A stretch of DNA of 64,000 nt from Anopheles merus (lineage: Eukaryota; Arthropoda; Insecta; Diptera; Culicidae): NCBI RefSeq assembly GCF_017562075.2, contig NC_054085.1, positions 10,138,259-10,202,258 of the forward strand. The letters run 5' to 3'. A program made the translations under genes and the position numbers. Position 1 is the first letter of the stretch. Every line of letters begins with the position of its first letter. A model generated the notes under the pieces. That model did not search any database. It was given only the letters and a program-made list of their open reading frames with translations, and was not told the DNA's origin. Below are positions 13,840-25,453 of the stretch, piece by piece.

Positions 13840-15035
13840 ACAGGGCAATTTTGGGCTTGCTGTAAAAAATGATCAATTTAGATAATTTTTTTCCTTCAAC
13901 ATCATTTTCAAGGTAATTATTTAAGCTTAATTGCAAAAATAAATGTACCACCTTACGAATTTTGGCAATGTCCGACTGAACACATGCGTGTTGGCATACT
14001 ATAAGGCCAACCTTCGATTTTTCTCATTTCTTACAAAATTTTCACGTCGAAATTGTTGGAGTAGAGCTTTTGAAATTTGTTTATCCATAACATTTCGATA
14101 GAACAAAGCTGGGGTTTGGTAGTCCAGGTCGCGGACTAGGGTATCGTATCGAAAATAAGCCGATTTTCGGTTGAAATGATCGAATTGAGTTTTGTGGACC
14201 TGATATGTTTGTTGTTGTTTCCCGGGGTACTATTTCACTCTTCGGTCGGTAGCATCGACCTCCCGGCCAAGCAAACGCAGCGATGTAGTGACCCTCGGTT
14301 TTGATATAGTGATAGAGGTGTCATATTTCGAGTGATAGAGGTTTCATATTTTGTCTGTTTACTCATGAGATACTATTATTTGAAGTGTGTAATTAACGTT
14401 TTGTTAGTGTGAGCGCAGTTTTTTTTGTAACGCAAACGTTTGAAAAAAGTTCTCGAATTCCTTATGCACCAGTTTAACTGCGCAGATCTTTGCACTAAAA
14501 AGAATAACATAGAAATTCAGCAAAATCATGAATAATTGCAAATATTTGGGGGGGGGGGGTTGTTATGATACTGGCCAGCTGTTTTATATGTTTAATCACT
14601 CCATATAAAACCACATGGAAAACATATAGTCACATAGCCTCAGATTTTCAGATTATTTCAGCTTGAAAAAAAAGTAAACATACGCGGATTCCTCGCAGTC
14701 TCGACAAGGATAGCTCATGAAGGATTGATTTTTATGTTAATGCATATAAATTTTGCCAAGAAATAGTAAATATTTTTTGTATCGATTTTAAAATGCATCT
14801 TTGTTTGTACACAAATGGTGAAATCAAATATGGTGGAACACGGTTGTCACTCAACGAGAATATATTATAAATAAATTGTTGAGCGAGGGAGAGCTAAATT
14901 AAAAAAACAAATTGAGTTTACAAATTATTGTTTTTTTTTCTCTCTGTAAAGCCACATTAAACCACAACAATTGAAAACAAAGCAAAATGCGTGGCGTAAG
15001 CATACAATCATAAAAAAACTGACGCAGAATTCAAA
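13840..15035. other. AT-rich stretch without a gene
   Basis: No coding signal. A run of G at 14,551-14,560 is followed by a segment (TTATGATACTGGCCAGCTGT) that resembles 30,847-30,875, suggesting a dispersed repeat fragment. Otherwise I see nothing. Confidence 0.45.
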
Positions 15036-15039
15036 TTAG

Positions 15040-15600
15040 ACCTGGGACTTATTCCGAACCCGTGTTGATCCTGATTTTTTTACAAAACCCATGCCGCTCC
15101 TCGAACTGATCCCATCTCTTGATCTTGAATCCAGAATCGTAGAATGGATCTGAAACCTAGATCAGTCTTCGAACTGATTCCCGTACCAACGGTCCTAAAA
15201 CTGATCACGACCCCATACCGGGCCTGGAACAAATACTTTACCCATCCAGTTCTTAGAGATAGTCCTGGATATCGGTCTTGAAAAAGATTCTAAGCTCATA
15301 CCGTTCCTGCACGAATTTCGATGTAATTGATCTCTAACCCAAATGGTTTTGGAACTGAAACTGAACTCAAACCAATCTTGGAACAAAACAAATTGGAACC
15401 TTTACAAATCCGTGAACTGATTTCTATTCCATACAGTTTTTCAAACAGATACAAACCCCACACTCATCTCAGAATTGGTTTCCGACTCAAACCGGTCCTG
15501 GAACATATTCTGCATCCATGTCAGTCACGAATTCTGACGCCGAATCCATATTGGCCTTGGAATTGAGTATGAATCCATAAACGTCTGGAGACAGATTTTG
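15040..15600 (+). repeat. Degenerate ~29-bp minisatellite, block 1
   Basis: The sequence drifts around a unit of roughly 29-30 bp containing GGAACTGATC, then TGAACCCATACC, then GGTCCTG. Individual units differ by substitutions and small indels. The same family, in the same orientation, forms 46,900-48,300 and appears inverted at 34,540-35,010 and 36,380-36,560. Open frames here follow the repeat and are not genes. Confidence 0.7.
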
Positions 15601-17290
15601 AATGATGACCGGTCTTTTGTAGACAGACTAAAGACTTTGGAACTTATGCTATTTGCTATTATTAAAATTCAACGGACCGCGAGTGGCCCACTTGAAGCGA
15701 ATTCGCTTACATTCATTTCATGAAAGTCACGTTTTGGTCATCGATTTGTCACGTTTAGTCTTAAGCAAAATAATTAATACGTAGAAGGTCGCACGGCACG
15801 AATACAATTTAACAACGCAGCGCGCGACATGTCAGGTTGATGACGATCACAAATGACATACAACTCACAGTACATACGAATAAACGGATCAGAGGAGCCA
15901 AAGCAGTCCCTCATAGTGCAGTTGAACATTCCAGGAGCGTAAAGCGAACCGCGTGAATATGCGCTGGATCGACTCTAAACCGAAGCATATTCTAGAACTG
16001 GCCACACCAAAGCGTTTTAGTAAGCCGATCAATTTGTTACACTTAGTGACAATGCAGATCTCATATTTAGCCAGGAACTGCAGAAACATATTTCAGGAAA
16101 ATGATTCAGTAAAGTGTTTCATTTCAAGGTCTGTACCTAGGCTTATATCAATCAAGGAAAGAATCGTGAACCCACCAGTGTATTCAAAAATTCGGTGTAG
16201 AAAATTAGCTACCTAACAGAAAAGAACGTAACAAATGTAAAGCAGGTTACTATCTGGTACAATTTGTGCAGCGGATTCGTACTCATCCACCCATACTTCT
16301 TGTGTCCAACGCACAATATGCAATATTCTACAATGATTTTGTAAAATGCAGTTCAAATATTGATGTCAACTTCACTGTTACACGTATTACATGTATGACA
16401 AACATAAACGTTTCAGACATCCAGCTGTATGAAGCATCCTCGAATTATTTAGCGATCGAATATTGTGCCCACTTAGCAATCCGCTCTCGGGTCGAATCGA
16501 TTAAACATGGCGCACCTGACGGGGTACACCCACTGGGTTGCGAATAGTCGCGTAGAATATTTACAAGCCGTAATATCCTGTCTTGTTACTGTCGTGTTTC
16601 GGCAGCACCGGCGTCAAGTGTTGTCCAGCGTTGGTTGATGCTTTATTTCCATTATCGTTCTACCATTTGGCTTGATGCTTTTGTTTGCTACCAGTGACAG
16701 AGTGATTTGCAGTTTTTGTTTCTTTGTTACTTTTCACCATATTGTCTGTACCTATTGGGGAATGAAGAGAAAAACAGGTGAACGACAGAGAGGACAAAAA
16801 ATTGAGGCAACATTTTTGGTAACTTACTAAAAAATAACCCATTCCCGAGCGAACTGGCAATCACCTGGCGCAGTGAAAATGGTATGAATTTTGCATCCGG
16901 TGTCATGCACCCGTGCCATCCCTCACTCCTTCGGGTTTCAACGGGGAACAAAAAAGAACCCACAACAGCACGGCAGCGACGTTGGCAATCGCTGTTGGCC
17001 AGCCGGTCTGCCGGTCGGCCCAAAACACACCGAACCCGCTGCTGGGGAAAAGATAAGCTTCATCAATGCGAGCCCAACTGTCCGTACCTTCCCTTGACGC
17101 AGGGCGCACGGCAGTGAACCGGGTTTTTTCCTCCTGTCATACGAATTTTTCCTCCCACCATGCCTGCAACAGCAACACTCACTCAACGCTGCAGTGAAAA
17201 TAAATAATGTTATCATATTGCTGTCCACCTGTACGTCTGCAAGCTTTCGTCCCTCGGAGCGTAAATGACCGATGGGTCTCGTGACCGGTG
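15600..17290. other. Gene-free stretch
   Basis: Frames of 87 and 93 codons at 15,953-16,216 and 16,266-16,547 have no family resemblance or splice context. The part from 16,880 to 17,290 is GC-richer, with overlapping frames on both strands typical of non-coding GC-rich DNA. Confidence 0.4.
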
Positions 17291-17297
17291 TGTTTGC

Positions 17298-17298
<1 letters not shown>

Positions 17299-17356
<58 letters not shown>
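17299..17356. repeat. (TG)n microsatellite
   Basis: An almost uninterrupted TG run of about 58 bp. A shorter (GT)n run of 30 bp follows at 17,725-17,754, and scattered GTGT runs lie between. His/Thr and Cys/Val frames over these are artefacts. Confidence 0.95.
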
Positions 17357-17360
<4 letters not shown>

Positions 17361-17722
17361 TGTGTGGGAGGGATTCTCGAGGCCTGGGGACAACGACTCC
17401 TACATGCTTTCCACATCGCTTCAACCATCCTGCCCATGTATGGCATTCCGTACACAGGTACGTGTGCTTTCGCGCCTCCAAACGCAAACCGGGTGTGTGT
17501 GTGTTTTAGTGTGTGCGTGTGCCCGGGCGGTCCGTGCAGCCCGGCCGCATAAATAATCAAATTCGATAAATGTACAATATTGCTCATTATTTATTGAAAA
17601 CCACGCTGCATAATTTATGATAGTCTGCGTTTTGTCGCGTGCACGACGTTCGTTGCTCGGCGAGACGAATGTGACCGAAGGGGGGAATGGGAGAATGGGC
17701 AGTGGAAACAAACGCAATGACA

Positions 17723-17724
<2 letters not shown>

Positions 17725-17754
<30 letters not shown>
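17725..17754. repeat. (GT)n microsatellite
   Basis: A 30-bp pure dinucleotide run. It lies in a GC-richer segment that otherwise has no supported gene. Confidence 0.95.
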
Positions 17755-17756
<2 letters not shown>

Positions 17757-18737
17757 TGGCAGTGGTGGAGAGTTGATCATAGTTATCTTGTCCATTCGCC
17801 GTGTCCTTCACTTCAGCGGCAGACCGCGCCGACCGGAGTTCGGGTGGATGATGCATTCTTTTTGGAGTTATTTTTTGTTGCGCGTCCACTACCACATCAT
17901 TTCTGATGAAAGGTTTCGGGGAATGAATGCCGATTGTGCGAGGGCAAGGAATTCCAGAAAATGGTTTAAATTATGCTGCATTCTGTGACATTACACAAAC
18001 CATTTTGGAATTTGATCCGGGTGAATTGGTGACGCTGGTTTGCGTGGAATACGAGTAACCGCTTTCAACACAGCTCGCCAGTTTGTCCAGAGCCTAGCAT
18101 TTATCATGTTTTTTGGTTCGGGCAAAAATGTGTTGAGCACACATTCAGTTGCATTATCACGATCGTGTGTACTCAATAATGTAAATTACGTTAAAAAAGA
18201 GAGGACTTTATAGTCCATCGGTTAATAACACTAAACTAAACTAAAAAATGTCCAGCAAATGCAATCACATTAGCTAGTGAGAGCATAACTTTATTCATTC
18301 CTTCAGTGGCTTGAATTCCAGTAAGCGAAATTATACAGGGGGTTTTTACTTGATTTCGCAAGCGGAGCAACGTCGAACGAACTTGCGATGCAGAAAAATG
18401 ATCGTTTTGCTGAAATAGGCACAATTGAGGTGAATACTAATTCGTAGCGGGCTGATTGACACTCGATCGTCCAGATGCTCATAGAAACCCTTAAGAGGTT
18501 TTTCTATCTGGGAACGTTATAGGTTTGAGGCTATCGAACTATGATGTTAAAATATTTACATTAATATTTATTTGCAAATATTTTACATTGCACATATTAT
18601 AATACAACAAAGGAACAGGTAATAAACATGAATAGTATTACAATCTATTGTTTACATTTTTGCTGAATTCAGCATAATCATTGTCTTAATATTTTTATTA
18701 AAAATACATTTGAATAATATTTTATTATATTTAACTA

Positions 18738-19072
18738 CAGTCGAGCCCCTCATAGAGAGTACCTCTTATTAAGAGTTTTTTTTATAACAATTAAATCTGG
18801 CAGCTCAACAAATACCAATACCAAAAACAAATACCTTTCTTAAAGAGTAAAATCAAGCATTACGAGCAATATCATTTGTCTTCCTTATGCGTTTTGAGGC
18901 CAATGACTCAATCATTAACCAAGAAAATGAAATAATAATAATAAAAGAAAATGAATGAAGTGAACTGCAAATTTATTCAAATATATTGTAAAAACTATCC
19001 CGCAGAAAAGAGTTTATCGCATAACTAGTGAATCGATGAAAGGGATTTAACTCGTTATGAGGGGTTCCACTG
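18738..19072. mobile_element. Non-autonomous Tc1/mariner- or pogo-like element
   Basis: A 335-bp element starts CAGTCGAGCCCCTCATA and ends, read on the other strand, CAGTGGAACCCCTCATAACG. These are imperfect terminal inverted repeats of about 25 bp. TA dinucleotides flank both ends (18,736-18,737 and 19,073-19,074), as expected of TA-targeting transposases. The interior is AT-rich with no transposase frame. The assignment to the pogo branch rests only on the look of the terminal repeats. Confidence 0.65.
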
Positions 19073-19989
19073 TAAATGCTTTAAACTAGTTATTCTTTTT
19101 CTTGGTGTATCAACCATCACAATACGAAAAAAAGGAGAAGAGATACGCCATTCTTCATACAAAATGTATGGAATACCCGAGTATGCTGGATCCATAACTA
19201 CGTGGTAAAGTTAAAAAAATTAAATACTTAATGCTTGTTGAAAATTACCAAAATCAAAACATTTGACTGAAATTTCAGATCAATCCAAACAATGAATGAA
19301 AAGTTATTGCTGATGAAAAAAGTTGAAAAATACCCGGGTATCCGGTTGTCTGCTTAAAGGTTAATGGGTTTTATATAGCAAATATGGTACACGTCATTTA
19401 CTTCTTTTGCATTAATATATATTTTCATTAATAAAAGACTCATTGTGAAACTGTAATACTTTAAGCGTCTTGTTTGTTAGAGTTCATCTACAAGGTATTT
19501 TTCTCAGTTTTTGTCTATGTATGTTACTGTTCGCCTAAAAAGCTGCACCTAAGTTACGTTCGAAATGTATAAAAAAAATCTATACATTTAAATGTATGTA
19601 AATGTAGAAATTTTGCTCATCAGCTCCAATTTGATTGAATAAAGTATATTGGGGGCGCTTTCAAAGATTATTTAAAGAACATTTTCTTACACTATATTCC
19701 ATTGACTACTTTATCAGGGGATGGAAAAGCCTGGCCCTCGGACGAGCTGCGAGTTGGAACAAAGTGATTTTAGGATGTACATGGATTCATCACACGCAAA
19801 ATATAGAACATTATCAAAACAATTTCCCTTACTATGATTTACCTTTTTGCACTTAAATTTTATTGATTTTTGAGAACGTTTTATTGTATCCTGTTTCAAG
19901 GGTTTGTCCTGTAAGTTTCATTATTTCTAAATCTGGACTATGTTTTTAGTGATTTTTAGTATGTATCTTAATACCGTAAAGTATCGTAA

Positions 19990-20192
19990 GCCGGTTTCTT
20001 AGTACTGTCGACAACTCGTACGATCTAACAACATACCCGTCATGGGTTCAAGCCCCGAATGGACCGTGCCGCCATACGTAGGGCTTGACTATCCTGCTAA
20101 GGGTACATCAATAACTCATTGAAAGCCAAGCCCCACTAGTGGTACAGGCAGACCTTGACCGACAACGGTTGTTGAGCCAAAAGAATAAGATC
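19990..20192 (+). mobile_element. SINE200-type SINE, near full length
   Basis: Head GCCGGTTTCTTAGTACTGTC, B-box GGGTTCAAGCCCCGAAT, body CCATACGTAGGGCTTGACTA, and end CCGACAACGGTTGTTGAGCC followed by a short, decayed A/AG tail. TAATACCG occurs on both sides (19,969-19,976 and shortly after the tail), a possible target duplication. Confidence 0.85.
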
Positions 20193-23100
20193 CTAATACC
20201 GCCATAAAAAGTGAAATTCAAAAACCTATGCAAAGTTATCAATTTCTTAAGCAATATTTTATTCAATTAAGCTCATATTTTAATCAAATTTGTTGCTACA
20301 ACGTTTGGTCTTCAGCTTAAAACCCCCGTTATAGTTGCATTGTACTCCTTGAGCATTAATGCAACGATTTTTTAAGAATACTAAGGCATGTATTAAAATA
20401 TGTTTTGACGTTTACGTTAAATAGACAATGAAATGTTTTTTTAAATGAAAATGTTCATCTATATCGTCTCTTTTACGGAACAAACACAGTTCAAAAGGCA
20501 TTCCCTGCAGCAACAAGCGCATTTCATTGGTTAAAAGTCGGTTATTTTTTAGCTCTCACCAAACAACTTTTCTACGAACATATCTCATTTAGGACTGCAA
20601 AATAAAAGGTTGGAAAATCATTTCACATGTGATAGTCATTTCTTGAACGAAGCTTCATTTGTTTCAGCCTTGAATGACAAACTTTCACCATAGAAAAATG
20701 GATCTCAGCTTAATTTGAAAGGAATGGCATAAGAATGGTATTCTTTGAAAAGTTGATTCAATGGGATCGTTTTGATGTGTGAACACTGCTTTCAAAAGTG
20801 GCTCATCACAGAAAGACTTCGTTTGGCGATGAAATTTCAATTGGTTTAACTTTTGATTTAGCTATAACCCCCGGTTTAATCGTCTTTTTGCCGCATTGAA
20901 TACCCCCTTTGAGCCCATGTGTGTGTGTATGTGTGTGGTTGCCCCAAAATCAAACGGTCTCAAAATAATACCTCAGCTGCACTAATTAAACGCAGCTCAG
21001 TGCGGCACTCAAGTATCCATCACCGTGGCGCTGTATTTAAGACGAGCACTTCAGGCCGGCTCGGGCGGGTTTCGCGCAACTTGCCGCTGCGGTGCGGTGA
21101 ACTTGTGAGCCACTACTCGTCGCTTGAAACCGAAAACCTTTCCGTCCGGACGGGCGGCACCGGCAGCATTCTCATCAAACCGAAAATTTCAAACTTCATT
21201 CCAAGGGTCATTCCAGCGTGGCCCCAGTCCGATGCCCGGCTCGAGTCACCGTGCTGTTCGGCTTGTTTGGCTTTCATTTGAAAATGCAATAAGAAAACAA
21301 TAGCACTTCAATCGGCTTTCGAACGGCGGGCACCGGAAACATGCTTGCCGGCACACTGCTCCCTTGTTTGAGTCGTCGTCATTTGCCAATTGCGCGTGTT
21401 CACCGTTCACGGGAGCTGCGCCTCGGCCACATTGTGCAAGTAGCGACGCAAAGACGCTCGGTGATGTGAAGTGAAAGCAAGTGATTTTCCGCAACCCCTT
21501 TCCAGAATCATCCACCCACTTTCTGGCGTATGTGTACATCTATTGTGCATGTTAAAGAAACCCACAGAGCCATACTGGGCCCCGCACAAATGGCCATCTG
21601 CACGCTGCGTTCTGTTTACCTTCGCTGAACTTCAAAGCAACATCAGTTGAGAAGCGGCCAACGCTGCTTTCTGGTAGGCAAGGTCTGTCCAGCTATTGTC
21701 ATCTACACTCATGCACTATACTTACGAATGAATTCATTCCGACGCTTCGCGCAGCGTTGCGGCCACAAAACGGTCAAAAAGGTAAACCGAAGGATTGCAA
21801 CCACTCTTGCGTTTTACGGTTATTTGCGCGCCATGGTCTGAGCGACACTGGCCACACACGGTAGCTTGATCGCTTTTAAGACTCAGATATCAGTTGCAGC
21901 AAAGAGGAGGGGGAGAGGAGATAGAGAATGTAAAAACGAGCGTCGAGATTGTTGACGAGTGCATCCCCCGGGAGGATAATGCTCGCCATATTATGCTACT
22001 GATATGTTCATAAACGATCGCGGGACAGTAATTTTGCTTTTTATTAAGTTCAACCATTTAAACGCCTTAAAGTATGCAAATAGCAATAAAATTTTATTTT
22101 TTAATCGCTTAAAACTATGCAAATGTACAGCTCCAAAGTAATTACTTTTAATTCGTGAATTAGTTTTAACAGATCTCATCATCTCTTACGATAAAATAAT
22201 CTTAGTATTTAAATCTTTTTAAGATAATTTCAGCTATTTAAAACTAAATCAAACCTTATATTTCAGACCATGTACTCACAAACTTGAAAATTTACAACGA
22301 ATGGGGATACATCTATATCATTAGCCAAAAAAAAAACAAATATATTTAAAGTAAAATACATCCCAACATGCTAAAATTTGTGGGTATGAACATTAAATAT
22401 CCACAAAATAATAGCATTTCTGAAATTATTTCTCAAAGTTTCCCTAGATAATCGTTAAAAACAAACGTTTGTCAGTTTTCGTCCTCTCCCAACACAAAAA
22501 ATACCAAATGCGTCCTGAGTACTTGTCGAGCTAGCGGCTCAACAAACCTCACGAAGACACCACAGAAACAGAATGGCTAACGAACGGGTTACAGCCATCA
22601 TTGCGCTGGAACCATCCGGTTGTCCACATCCTGGAAGACATTCCCGAAATCGCATGCTTCCGTCGTTTTCTGTTTTTTTTTTTCTTCAGTAAGCGCATCC
22701 AGGCTCCCGTATCTCGGCTACATCCTATAATTTATTTACCCCGTCCAAACCAGAGCGCACAGCTTACGAAACATCCGGCCACCTCCGGGGCTTTTGGGGG
22801 ACAAGGTGCGGTAGCAACTCCGGAACGCCCGAAACGGACTTGCACTTTTCCCAGCCGCCAGAAGGTTTGCAGAAGCGTTAACGTCCGCTTCCTTCGTCAG
22901 CCGTCGAGTGCAGGCAAGCGCGAAAGGGTATACGCGCTTATTTCAAACGACATCATCACTCCAAATTAGGCACCGCAGAAGGGCGAAAACGTACAGCCCG
23001 AGATGAGCGCAAAAAAAAACCAAACAAGCAAGCAAGCATCCAAACCCCTCATCGACTCCAACGAATTTCCGTGGCAGCCCACGCGCTCTGTACCCCGAAA

Positions 23101-24410
23101 GGCTAGAGCAAAGCCAAACCACTTGCTCATCAACCCGGTGCTGCAATGGCGGATATAAAATTTCTCCACCTGCTGTACCATCACCGATGGGGGTTGGAAG
23201 CGGTGAAAGCCAACAAAAAAAAGTATACACCAACATAACGACTCTAGGCTTAGCCTAGACCTAGAGCTCTTAGGGTACGGCCATGGGAACGCTGGGGGAC
23301 AGATTGCCTTTCTTTACCTTTTTTTACCCGTGTGCTGCAACATGAAACATGAAAATATGACTGGCAAAGTTGCTGGCCGTAGTAGCCGGCCGGAAACGAC
23401 GCATTAGGAGGGTCTCCGCTTTTTTATGCTTTATGCTTTTGCTAGGCATTAACATTCTCATTAAGTGTCGGAGCAAACAAACGAGACTCAGTGCGCCTTT
23501 GAGCGCTCCCGGGATAAACCACACCAAACCCAGTGGGACGGTGGAAATTAGGAGTGCCCTGAAGAACTTTACAGATGTGCGACAAATATACCGAGGGAAA
23601 GTGGATAGGCTCCAAGGAGAAGAAAGAAGGAATTACATAATAGTTCTGCGGTGCTGCTCAATGGTGGTAGAATGTGAAATGGTTTATTTTGTGTACTTAT
23701 ACTGCTACCGATAAGGTAGAAAATCTGATTTTGATTGTATTTAAAGTTCATTTATTTAATCTAAAATACAACTACTTACGAAGCTGCTAAGCACGCATTG
23801 TATACAGCAAACTTCCAGCCATCAATCGATGTACATTGTAGGATAAAAAGCTTCAAACATAAAATTTTAAACAAAACGAAATTTAACCCACCAACAAATT
23901 GTATTCAAGTGTATACATTTGAATAATTCTAATGCTTGAATCAAATGAACATTAGAACATTTGATACATCTTATAATAAATCTGCTAAAAAGAAATGGGG
24001 GGCATAAAACTTAATTATCATATAATATTAGTATTGTTTTAACATATAATCGGTTGAAATAAGTGCTATGCTATGTGCCTTCATGTCTGATACGGGACAA
24101 CGATAGAGTTATAATTGTGACACAGTAAGGGACCGGAATGAAACATACATATGCATCTAGACTTGAATATGAACCAGGTCCAAGACAGGCACATATGACC
24201 ATTGCAGTAAAAAGGAGCAAAGAGTAGTAAATAAACACATTGGACTGAACAGGGGAAATTGTTTACTTCTACCCAGCAACGAACGCTCTTTGCTCACTAA
24301 TCGAGCAACCAATTAAACAAAAAGCACTTTAACATGATAAAACATCAACCCGGGCCCCCAGATCTAATCGAACACAACCAAACACTCTCCATTACCCAAA
24401 TTTGTTCATT
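20193..24410. other. Gene-free stretch
   Basis: Two GC-richer islands (about 20,990-21,880 and 22,560-23,560) lie in AT-rich DNA. Their frames overlap on both strands and none resembles a family I know. CTAGGCTTAGCCTAG near 23,240 is palindromic. I see no supported exon. Confidence 0.4.
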
Positions 24411-24631
24411 AAACATTTATTTTACACCTGCGGCAATGATAGAGCAGCTCGTGTTTTTATTTTCCCTCCTGCTGCAGACACAGTCGAACAAATCGAATCG
24501 AAAATAGTATAGCGGTTGGTTTAATGATAGGGTAAGGCGGGACAGTGGGCATTGACATCCAGGCGACTCAATTAAACGATGTAATGAAGGGTACGCAGGT
24601 ATGCAAGCACGTGTGCAGAGGAATGTTTCGA

Positions 24632-25012
24632 TCACTCCTCTAAAGTGCGTGTTAGCTTGATAGTCAAAGCAATCAATTTGATTTGATTACAGAGTAATAT
24701 AATGAAAATTGGATTAGTCGTTTGGTCGTCGGTATGGGTAGCGTTAAACTGTACGACACAACTGCATTGCTTGGGCAGCAGTGTAGCCAAGGCGCGTTGA
24801 AAGGCTTCCCCGGGAATAGTATTGTGAAATGATAGACGCGAGGTATACTTTGTTAATTCAATATCGCCGTTTTGTAAGCGTGGCGTGAATGTTACTGTAA
24901 TTAAAAACAAATTATACCTTTCATCTGTAGAGGGGTATGATTGATTTTTATTCCCAATTTGGAATAATCGCTGATTGGTGCTACGGTGAACAATTAGCAG
25001 CTTTAAATATTA
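24632..25012 (-). CDS. Candidate coding exon, unrecognised
   Basis: The minus strand is open for about 126 codons between stop codons, with no in-frame ATG at its head. The central part (about 24,720-24,900) has a mixed, protein-like composition containing VTFTPRLQNGDIELTKYTS, unlike the AT-rich flanks. A possible short first exon ending ATGAG lies just upstream, with a GTAATA donor near 25,015 and a TAG acceptor near 24,985. That would give a start and join this frame. AATAAA signals follow at about 24,460 and 24,415 on the same strand. I do not recognise the family. It could be chance, since a second frame is also partly open here. Confidence 0.22.
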
Positions 25013-25378
25013 CCTCATTGGTTTAAAAAATCGTTTTTAAATACGATGTAATATAAATACATTGGACACATCGTTATCACAAAGGCTCTTGTTAACACAC
25101 TAGGACGCTTCAGATCAGCTGATGTTCATTTCGTATTATTATAATTTAGCAAAAGTGCCTAAAATCGCTTACAATCGCACGTTAGTCAGTCATTTAGCAA
25201 TCCAATAAGCTCTCTCGGTCTGTACGAAAGAAAACAAATTTCATCAACTAACGATCTCGAATTTGGGCAGCATGGGTCCGATGAGTCGAGTGCTATAGAA
25301 ATGACTATCACACTTATTTATTATATATTTATATCTTACATATTTCTCACACACATTGATGCATTTATTTTATTAATT

Positions 25379-25453
25379 TGGCTCTTCACGTGAAACCGTA
25401 GGAACATTTTTGTAGAATTTGCCTCTGTCGGTCGCAAAGTTTGCCGACCGCTG
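25379..25453 (-). mobile_element. hAT element end fragment
   Basis: On the minus strand this begins CAGCGGTCGGCAAACTTTG, a typical hAT-family terminus, and continues to AAGAGCC. The opposite end is not visible. A second copy of the same terminus is at 62,799-62,832, where the TTTGCCGA and GGCTCTT blocks are closer together because of a deletion. Confidence 0.5.

Noticed and set aside
15327..15566. Plus-strand frame with recurring Pro, Glu and Leu
   Set aside because: The periodicity comes from the degenerate minisatellite and not from a protein repeat.
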